A stretch of DNA of 64,000 nucleotides, from assembly GCA_003344405.1 (NCBI GenBank), contig NOWV01000082.1, forward strand, positions 186,001-250,000. Direction: 5' to 3'. Position numbers and translations under genes: made by a program. This DNA is from Trichoplax sp. H2. Lineage: Eukaryota; Placozoa; Uniplacotomia; Trichoplacea. The notes below the pieces were generated by a model. The model searched no databases and was not told where the DNA came from. It saw nothing but the letters and a program-made list of their open reading frames with translations. The number at the start of each line of letters is the position of its first letter. The stretch's first letter is position 1. Of the stretch, positions 54,701 to 64,000 are shown one piece after another.

Positions 54701-54868
54701 TTACCGCATTAAATTAATTTTATCCAGTATAGGATTGAATGCTGTAAAATATTCAATCCACCCTCATAATATCAAAACAGATATTTTACTGCATTAGATT
54801 AATTTTACGGTGTATAGGATTGAATGTAGCGAAGTATTCAATTCATCCTCGTTATATCAAATCTATAT
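54701..54868. repeat. Tandem duplication, two 84-bp units with internal inverted repeat
   Basis: Units 54701-54784 and 54785-54868 align along their length (TTACCGCATTAAATTAATTT versus TTACTGCATTAGATTAATTT). Each contains an imperfect palindrome, GGATTGAAT...ATTCAATCC in the first and GGATTGAAT...ATTCAATTC in the second. Confidence 0.75.
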
Positions 54869-54889
54869 TGATATTGTTTCCACCCTATA

Positions 54890-55135
54890 TTGTACTGTAC
54901 AGTACAGTACTACTACACTGTAATGTAACTCTGAACCCGAAAAAACCAACTGTGGTACATTACTTGTGGGCAGTACTGTAGCAGTTTTTCTACGGTATTG
55001 TACAGTACAGTACACTGACTCACTGATTGTACTGTACCGTACTGTACAGTACACTAACTCACTGAGTGTACTGTACTGTACGGTACTGTACAGTACAGTA
55101 TAGTAAAATACCTGCAAACATACAGTACTGTACCG
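54890..55135. repeat. (CWGTA)n arrays, ZFC3H1 5' flank
   Basis: Arrays at 54893-54912, 54998-55015, 55028-55052, 55068-55100 and 55121-55135. They end about 220 bp upstream of the ZFC3H1 ATG. Confidence 0.85.
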
Positions 55136-55351
55136 TAATCTTGATCTTTGAAATTATTGTAAAGATTACGATCCATGCACATTTTACTTATTGAACTTCA
55201 TAAAAGTAAAGCATCATATTTAACGATTTTAAATAGTACCAGAGTATTGCCGAGTGAATTTGTAAGAAGAGTTTATCTATGCGACAATGCTTTATATCAA
55301 TAGTTGTTAACTATCTGCTACTCAAGTATATAACAATAACAAAATTAATTA

Positions 55352-58300
55352 ATGGAAGAGGAGATAGAAGAAGGTGAAATTATCGATGATTCACAGGACT
55401 TACCGATAAAGCAGCCTAACAGATCTCTTGAAGAGGCAAATCCAGTATGGCCAGTGCAAATGCCTCATTTAATCTCGAATTCACATCTTTCTATTGGCAA
55501 GAATTATAGCACAAGTAATACCGATCGACCAAGAACCAGGCGTATAGTGGACTATGGACATGGAAGTTATCCTAGTTTTTGTAGGGAACCGAACACATCA
55601 TTCCGACGATTCCAAGAACGTACTAGCTACGGAATGCCATCAAGCGCTCCAAGGCCAAATCTTTTGCCGATGTCTCGTATCTTTCTATTATATTATTAAT
55701 TTATAAGTAAGATTATTATACTGATATGGTCAGATTCTGGTTCTTGAAGTTAGACAATGTCTAAAATATATTTTACGTAATAAATCGTTAATGGTAGTTC
55801 TACTAAGAAGTAAAAGTGAGCAGTTACTACAGTACGCCAATTTAAGTATTATAGTGTGATGTAAGGCTTGCAAGCTGTAAACGTGCACATACTTTATTTC
55901 TAAGATCAGTAAATACAGTTGTCATCCAAGTACATACATATATTGCACAATTACAATCTTCTGGTCTCTCGTAGTAAGTCATATATTTATTATTTATCCA
56001 TCACGATATCAATAGGTAATTCTGAATTTTTCATAGTCTATTAGCTAATTTATGTAGTGTACTTGTCAATTTAATGGTCCAGTTTGTAGCCTTAATATCG
56101 GTAATTTCGTTCAACACCAGCGAATTTAGTTCGTAGAACTAGAGTAGTAAATTTGGTACCCGATGGATCGACCAGGCCACGATTTAGCAAGAGCGGAATA
56201 AATCGAAGGAAGAAATCATTACAGAAGAAAAATTTCAGCCCACTAAATGAGCACGACACAGAGGATGTAACATTTGAAGAACTGTTGCTTAAGAAAGAAT
56301 TATTGCAACAGCAACTACAGGCGGAAGTAAAAAAAGAAAGAGTTAAAACTGAAGAAACTAATTTTAAAAATAAAGCAAGATTACATGCATGTAACTACTA
56401 GTAAAATAAAATTAATACAAAAAATTATGACTTGTGTTACACACCTTTACATGTTGCGTTTAATAATATTTGAATTATATGTAACCTTTACAATTTATCA
56501 TGCTTTTGTATTTGCTAAAATAATTATTCTAGCTTCAACCATTGAGAAAGCAAACCACCCTCTAATCACTGATATATCAGCCGGATCAAGCGTTAAAGAT
56601 CAGTATATTTCAGATCAATCTGTTCGGTAGCCTGGCAATTGATATTACTAATTCGTAACGCAGTGTTTGAATGATTTTGTTAAGTTTTCCTATTGTATGC
56701 GTCTATATTCTATTATAGACTCAATAATGGAAGTAAAGCGGGTGAAGAATCAGCGTCAATTCTCGAGCCCTCGGAGATATCGATGAAACATCCACAAAAT
56801 AAGTAAGTTTACGCATATAAAGTAAAGTAAGGGTATGTTACGAATATTTCATATACGGGCACCATACACAATTATACATTTACAATAGAATTGGTGATCT
56901 CAGATCCTTTTGGTTGTCATCGAAATATACAAATGATAAATTAAGTAACTTATAATATTTCTTCTGCCTTCTACAGGTATAATATGAGAAGCACGTGCAA
57001 AACTCCAGAAAATATACAGCAACAAATAGTACAGTTGGATCAAGATCGATTAGATCAGAAGCAAAGGTACAAGGGTGCTGTAGCTGATCCCGTTTACAAG
57101 GGTGATACCTACAGAATCTCATCAGAGTGTGGTAGTAGGGATACAAATCTTAGAAATAAATTGAAAAATCTTAAGAAAAGGCAATTAACGAGAAAAATAG
57201 CAAGAGCGCAGCGAAAAAATAAGAATGGAAATAAAATTCCTGGATCGCACTTAGTTCCTGTTGTAAGTAATATGTTCATATGCAATACTACTTTTAGTTT
57301 GTTGATTGGTACTGACTGCTTGCCTGCATTCTTAAAAACTTATAGAAAATTAACCGAGATGTTGATCAAGACTTATTTAAAGAGAAAGCTAGAATGATAA
57401 ATTCTCCAACCATTGACAACTATGTCCAAGTTCCTATGGATGTGGATTCGAACTCGGAGATCAGTGACGATATCTCACTTATTAAAAATAAATCTCATAT
57501 CGGTTCAAAATTTCAAGATACGTTACTGATGGAGAAAGCGATTAACGATAGAAACAGTGGTACTGCTGAAAGTGATAGACCAGCTGATACCAAATTAGCA
57601 GATGGTAAATGTTGATGAATCTCAGCTAGTAGCTGGTCACGGTTATTTATGAATAGAATTACTTCGTAGTCACAATATGTTATTTTTATTTGGCGCTATA
57701 ACTGTTATCTCTTTGATTTTAATACTGATTTGATATTTTAATAAAGGAGAATCTATGACGTTTTTCTTAATAGATATCCAGGAAGATGATGAAGAGAGCA
57801 TCGTTGCTTTAAGGAATGCAGTCTTAGAAACAATGAAAACTAAATCTTTGGTTGCGTCTGCTGTAATAACTTTTAGTATCTGTGTTGAACGCTAGTACTA
57901 ATGTTACAACTCTATTTGATTTACATACGCTCAAAGTCAAAAATTTATGAATTTCATTTGCTTCGAAATTTATACAGAAAATTACTGAAAATACCAAATG
58001 CAACAGTAAAAGTGAATCTAGCGACAGTAGCAATATAACTGCTATAGCGGTAAGCCTTTCTTTACTGTGGATTCGGTCACTATGAGGTAGTAACAAAGAC
58101 TAAAAAGTCTATACTATGGATCGCGATTTCCTTAGTCAATAGTTAGATATATAAATTTATCGATGTTTTACAAAATGATTGAAGCTGAGTATACGAAGGT
58201 TTTATGTTTGTATAGCCAAAATCTCCATATCACCAGGAAACTGTTAATCCTATCATCATTCCTCTAATGGACAGTGATAGCGACAGTTATTCTGAATCAG

Positions 58301-61300
58301 AGGTTAAATCAACGAGCTTAGAAACTTCAGTTTCTAAGGATAGGAAGGCCTTTCAATTAAGCTTGGATGCCATGATTAAAAAGGCTAGAAATGCTACGGA
58401 CGTGAGTATCAAGAATCAAAGTTGTAGAGCAAAATTTACCTACCTTCATTCACAGTTTGAACGTTAATCTTAATCAATAGAACGCAGGTAGGCAATTCGT
58501 TCCGTACTTTCAGTATGTATTGTATTTCAGATAATAAAAGATAAAGCAAGGGTGGAAAATTACGCTGATACTGAAGCTATTCATACGCCGGAGCAAATAA
58601 AAAATTTAAATCCAGAAAAACTTTCTGAATATTACAAGTTAAAGGCGGAAATTGCTAGGCGAGAAATGGCGAAAAAACCGCTCTCGGAATATGGTCAATC
58701 TAAAAGTAATTTTAATCATAGGATTACCAAATACGTTTCAACCTGAATAGTATAACTTTTAAACTAATATTTTGAATGTTTTATTGTAGAGGGCTTGTTC
58801 GGTATTGAAACCAAAAGCAGTAATGATAAGTTGAAAATGATTGACAGATATAGGTGTATAAATTTTAACTTTTGCAAAGGATAATTTAATCAATTGATAT
58901 TAGTATTTTACCATTAATGTATGGTCCACTCCATGAAGTTAATTGTCAATCGTCAATTAATTAATTATAGGAAAGATCGTCTTGCTTATCAGCGTTTAGA
59001 AACAAAAATCAAGCATGAGATTCAAAGATTGCAGAGCTCAGTGAAAATTAAAGAAGCAAAATCGAACAAGCTTATTGAAAAACAGACAGTAAGATCGCTA
59101 TAGTATTTATATACTGCAAAAAGACTTTATTATAACAATACAGTAGCATACATAAGAGATTCTAAGCCTTGGACTATAACATTAGCAATTACAAGCGGCT
59201 ATTAAGCAACATGAAAAGGAAATACTTGAAAAAAATGTGAAGGTATACATTTATTGTTTGGTAATGTGAAATGCGATATTTTTGAATGACTACTTAATTC
59301 CTAATATGACGAATAAATATTTATAGTTAGAACGAATTCAAAACTTTTCTATAAAATATATGGAATTGATTAAATCACTTGAATCAAAGCAACCTAAAGT
59401 AGCAGAAGATTTGAACAAGGGTAATAGTCGCGTAACTGCTGGAGTGGAAGTTGGATCCAATAATAAAGCGGGTATTACCCCGCTAGCTAGTGAATACTGT
59501 AGTAGACTTACGAGTCTCTTAGACGAAGCAAATGAAATTGTCAATATACATTGGTTGCGCCAAATTGATGTAGAATTCTCATTCGTTCAGTTGAAGTTAC
59601 CTATTTTTGAAATATTTGACCGACCTCTTGAGGTAATAGCGAAGAATTTGATCACGTAATAAATAAATACTAAAGTATCATTATTGTGTAATTGTATGTT
59701 TTGCTTGGTGTTTCACTTTTTCTCGATTAATTTTAGACATTAGTTGACATGTTAAATGTCGAAGAAATCGCAATCGCTGCACCTACTCGTATAGCATTTA
59801 TCAAGAAAAGCCCGTATAGAAGCTCTCTAAAATGCTTTAGATCGTATAGATTTAGTCCTTATTTTCGTACTCAGAGCAAGTTATCTGTTATGTCGGAGTC
59901 TATTTCACACAAAATTGATCCGAGTCGAATCATCTGTCCCTTTGACCTTCAAGGTGTTTGCAACGATGACCAATGCAAATGGTAATCGTTCTTTACTCTT
60001 ACTGTTATATAAAGGATTCGCTACGAAAGAATTATTTGTTTTATCTTTTCAACTAGGCAACACCTTTCTACTTCTACTTTATCGGAACGAGAAATTTTAA
60101 TGGATTTAGCTTCATATTGCTCATCTTTAACTAAAAATATTATGGAAGACACTATTACTACTACCGATAGCATTAGCAGATTCGTTTCTAATTGGTCACA
60201 AAAGTACAAAGTCCTAAATACAGAAGAAAAATGTTTACTTTTGATCAATCGAATTAATGAATCCAGGAGAAAGACATTATACCATATTTCTTTCCATGAA
60301 CGTGCTTGGAATCCTAGCAGCGGCTTTAGGGTGATCCAAGGTTTTAACTTCTATTTTATAACAAAAGTTCTTTTTTTATGTGCCATGCAGTAGATTTGCG
60401 AATCATCTACTATCTATTTTCTGTATCAATTTAGTAAACTACTATTGTTGTGCTGTAGGGAATGTAGCCTCAGATTACACCAAATTTGTTCGGAGGATGC
60501 TGCATTCTACAAGCTCCATTTTTCCGATTACTTACAAAAGTGAGGATTTTGATAATCTGCAAAATGTACGATATTTTCCAATATCAGCACTTACAGAGAA
60601 CGTCAAGACTCCAGCTGAAAGACGTATTGATGATTGGATATGCTTAGCCGACTTAAAATTAAAAAAAAATGATTTAGAAGGTTGCCAAAATGTTTTAAGC
60701 CATGGCTTAGAAGCTTATAAAGAGTCTGAGGTAGTATTGCAATCACTAATTATACTTCGCCTAGAAAACTAATGTAGGCCTTTAATGGACTAATTTATGA
60801 TCGTATAGGAGCTATGGATTCGCTATCTGAGAGTTCATACGAGATTAAAGCAAGCGCAGAATGCTCTATCTTCGATGCAACTGATTAATTTATTTAATAG
60901 AACTACCGAATATTGCTTATCTTATAATATAATGTGGCAATGTTTACGTATATCTTCATCTTACGATTTAAAGTTGAAAGTATTAGATGATATCATGCTC
61001 TTTTTAAAATCTGATACCAGTGATAAATCTGTCCGTTCACATCGTTTTGTCGAAAGTATTCTGTATCGGATTCAATTAGAAATTTTAACGGGTAGAACAG
61101 GAGCAGGGAAATTACTGAAGGTATAATGCTAGAGTACTATAATGTCAGATCGTTAAATATTAATTAATGTAATTTATATATTTAACTTTTTAACCTAGGC
61201 CTTTATTAATCGGGATGGTGATGATACTATTATACACTTTCTGACACCGAATGATCGATGCTTCATTTGGCTCTGCTTTATTTATTTGCAATACATTAAA

Positions 61301-63992
61301 ACCCTTCCTTCATCAATTTTTGGTACATTGAATGGAGTTCCTGGTGAATTAGTGTGCAAGGTATGTTATCAGCGTAAAATTTTTTTGATATATAAGTGAA
61401 TATTTCTTGCAAATTCGCTTCTAGGACTGCTTTTATATTCCGTGGCGAAATATTGTGGATATTGACTATGAATCTGTTTTGAAACTTTTTCAAAGTATGG
61501 ATGTGAGGATGTGCTCCATTGCTCTATAGTGCTAATTCTTAACGTTACTAACAAAATTTACCCCTTCACGTATTTAATCAATCTTTTAGTGGGCCTTAAG
61601 GCTTCTTCTAATGATTTAAATAAAGTTTCACGTGACGCTTCTACTTGCCTTCCGTTACATATTAACCTTCTGTATTTTCTGTATTCATGCAATAGGTACG
61701 CTAAAATCGACTTGCAATATTCTCTTTTAATTCTCGCATACGTCTCAAAGATTTTTCTCTTTAATCAAATGTTAGGGTTGACAAAGCACTCCAGCTGTGT
61801 TGGCGTCTACTAGAATCAAATGAAAGCGTGCTTGATCTATGGCATGTTTATCTGTACTTACTTCGAATGAAGAACCTTTCTGATGTTGAAACGTCTTTTT
61901 ACGTAAACCAGGTAAATAAGTAGTTACCCTAGTATTGGTATTGTATAATATTAACAATGATGAACTTTATCTATTCTTTTAATAGTGTTGATCTCTTACA
62001 TTTTTAAATCATCCAGGTATTTAATAGAGCTAGTAAAGCTATGCCTGGTCACTCAAAGATATATTACATACTAGGAAAGTTTTATTTTATGCAGGTACAA
62101 GATTACATTTTTAGGGTTTACTACATTATGAACCTTTTCTTATACCCCTTGATCGAAATTTTTAGAAAAATTTGAGCGAGGCACTAAGATATCTTCGATT
62201 GTGCGCTGTATCGAAATATACTGTAAATAATTCGAACGAATCGGTATGATCCTCAGGACCTGAATCTTTAACTTTTCAAGATGTATTGATATTTCGTTGT
62301 AATGTCATTGCCTCCTTGATCTAAACGCTTTCAGTATTCTTATTAATACCAGTCTTTTTTCAGTCGTGTGATGTCTTGGATGTTCATGCGCTTTATAAAA
62401 AGCTGCTTGGACTACCTTTGCCATACAACTATCGTCTTCCAGATTCTGCAATGAAAATTGAAAATCCAGATACCCAAAATGACTTACTATATATTTGGCT
62501 TTGTTACTGGTACAGTACATTAGATGAGTTTAACGTTTCTGTATTCATTAAGTACTCTTAATCATTGCAAGTATTATTAAATTATTAAATATTATGTATC
62601 CTGTCTTGTTTAGCCTCTTGTTAGAAATTGAATCTGTTGAAGATCAATATATATGCGACGTTTTTGAGGATTCTATCGTAAAAACTATGGCTCTCGAAAA
62701 CAAGAAAGAATTATGGTTGGAATATATGTACTTTCTTATGCGATCGCTATCTAAATGTTCAAACGAAGAAGATTTTGGTAAACGTTTGAAGGTAAGGATT
62801 ACCGTCAGGTTATTTATCCCTGAGTAATATGTGATTAAGGATTATACTGTATATCATCTTTTTCTAGGATATGATCAAGAAGTGCTGGCGATGTGTTGTA
62901 GTTTCTTGTCCACATTCTCGCTCTTCACCTTATCGAAATGGTTCAAAGTGGAACGACTTTCGTTTTTGTAATCGGGTATTAATCACTTTACAGCGTCTGC
63001 CATTTAATCAGATAAGATTATTGATGTACTGTATATATAGTAATGTATTCTTTATTCTGTAAGTAATTTGAAGTGCGAAATAATTTTAGCTTTAGGAGTA
63101 ATTGTTAAACTATTACATTACTAGATTTTATCTTTGCTGATTATCTGTTTACCGAATTCCTTGTTCACGCATTGTGTGGAAAGGTTTCTTTCCACCATGC
63201 CACAAAATGCTGGTTTAGTAATCAGGTTAGCAATATACATACACAGTTTCGTTATTTATGCCTAACGATGATCTTGTGATGCTTTGCACTGACGCTTGTG
63301 TAAAAAGGTTATTAAAGGAACTGGAGTTAGCAAAATCGCATCTTCTGGATAAAACTATCCTTACATCTTTGCTGCTTAAAAATCCGGAATGTTTACCAGT
63401 GTGGCGAATGTACATATATCGTACTTAATGTTAGGAAATCATTCATGTCTTTAGTTGTAAAGTAAAGTTATTTTCTGTTACAGAATCATTACATTTGAAG
63501 TTCAACATGGTCGCGTTAATCAGGTCTACAATTAGTTCTAGTTATTTGTAAAATAATGTATTTATACCTATCGTATTGGCTTAAGCGGTATGGACTTATT
63601 ACTCTACCATGACTAATGCTGACAGTTTCGTGCATCTTTAGGCGCGATGGTTATATCAACAAGCCACTGAAGCAGTACCTTTATCGGCAATACTCTGGAG
63701 AGAGGTATACATGAAAAGCTCTTTTTTGCAAGGAAGAAGGTGACTTTCTATCTTGTTTTACTTGTTGTAGTACATACAGTTCGAGGTACAACACGAGAAT
63801 TTTCAGGCTATTGAAGATGCTATCGAAAAGTGTAAACATCATGGCGTTTGCTTAGGAGATTTAAATACAACCTACAGCTTACTGAAGTAAGCAAAACTAC
63901 TACAGTCCTGACGATTGTTCTAATATCTACGGTCTTTTCCCAATTTTTCAATTTGTTATCTTCATTTCCGTTGCAGATCAATAACCACCTGA
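55352..63992 (+). CDS. ZFC3H1: ZFC3H1-type zinc finger / helical-repeat protein
   Basis: About 33 exons, 1665 aa: 55352-55676, 56121-56390, 56533-56626, 56719-56802, 56977-57262, 57346-57604, 57774-57862, 57978-58049, 58216-58401, 58531-58705, 58790-58853, 58971-59088, 59186-59242, 59327-59632, 59737-59981, 60057-60340, 60459-60730, 60809-61120, 61199-61360, 61425-61494, 61590-61695, 61776-61911, 62017-62094, 62166-62243, 62364-62509, 62614-62791, 62868-62975, 63125-63225, 63308-63409, 63484-63523, 63642-63704, 63771-63886, 63977-63992. Acidic start (EEGEIIDD), disordered and coiled-coil regions, then CFRSYRFSPYFRT and one CCCH finger (C862, C870, C875, H879; CNDDQCKWQH), then TPR/HAT-like helical repeats to the end. 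Human ZFC3H1 (1989 aa) partners MTR4 in the PAXT complex feeding polyadenylated nuclear RNA to the exosome. Least certain: the 57862 donor (57850 also fits) and the 60340 donor. Reading through 63886 would stop at 63890 instead. Confidence 0.93.
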
Positions 63993-64000
63993 TATAAAAT

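Larger units (their letters stand above)
53870..55351. other. Intergenic region between RBM28 and ZFC3H1
   Basis: No gene recognised. Holds a two-unit tandem repeat (54701-54868) and pentamer arrays nearest the ZFC3H1 start. The frame at 54157-54414 has no supporting feature. Confidence 0.55.

Noticed and set aside
54863-55117. 84-codon minus-strand frame
   Set aside because: Same artefact: mostly pentamer array sequence.
60331-60460. Frame break in ZFC3H1 between exons 16 and 17
   Set aside because: Using the donor after CAAG at 60340 gives the phase needed by the next exon, although the donor (GTTTTA) is weak.

Overview
The window is nuclear DNA from an intron-rich, AT-rich animal. The genes are animal-type (DENND5, TBC1D15/17, ZFC3H1, RBM28, PRPF40, secreted trypsin). 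Their exons are short, with GT..AG introns mostly of 50-1000 nt. This gene style and composition would fit an early-branching animal such as a placozoan, but that is inference. A 20-N assembly gap lies at 5745-5764.

Layout. 1-1258: nothing recognised. 1259-4465 (-): single-exon coiled-coil plus leucine-rich-repeat protein. 5166-6475: a ~0.6-kb segment present twice, one copy on each side of the gap, probably two haplotypes of one locus. 7442-9283 (-): three-exon gene joining a TSG101-type UEV domain to a RING finger. 11151-14936 (+): complete 15-exon TBC1D15/17-type Rab GAP. 16113-17882 (-): trypsin-like protease lacking a recognised signal-peptide exon. ~18.2-29.9 kb: gene desert with one copy of a dispersed repeat (second copy at 10.0 kb). 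29897-34744 (-): complete 25-exon PRPF40 splicing factor. 36202-43543 (+): complete 23-exon DENND5. 45879-46880 (-): unrecognised 333-residue ORF. 48611-53869 (+): complete 25-exon RBM28/Nop4-like protein. 55352-63992 (+): ZFC3H1 of about 33 exons, ending 8 nt before the window end.

I rebuilt the five long genes by hand, checking splice sites and reading phase at every junction. Each gives a continuous frame: 591, 680, 1220, 764 and 1665 aa. The genes are unrelated housekeeping functions: U1-side splicing (PRPF40), nuclear RNA surveillance (ZFC3H1), 60S ribosome assembly (RBM28) and Rab/membrane traffic (DENND5, TBC1D15, UEV-RING).

The most unusual signal is non-coding. Dense arrays of a pentanucleotide, (CWGTA)n with W = A or T, recur through the window. 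Reverse-complementing the array gives the same consensus, so it is strand-symmetric, rich in GTAC palindromes and free of stops in all six frames. The arrays cluster in the 5' flanks of genes, including all three head-to-head intergenic regions, and are sparse in the gene desert. Two copies of one dispersed repeat differ by several exact 5-nt steps at such sites, which suggests growth one pentamer at a time.
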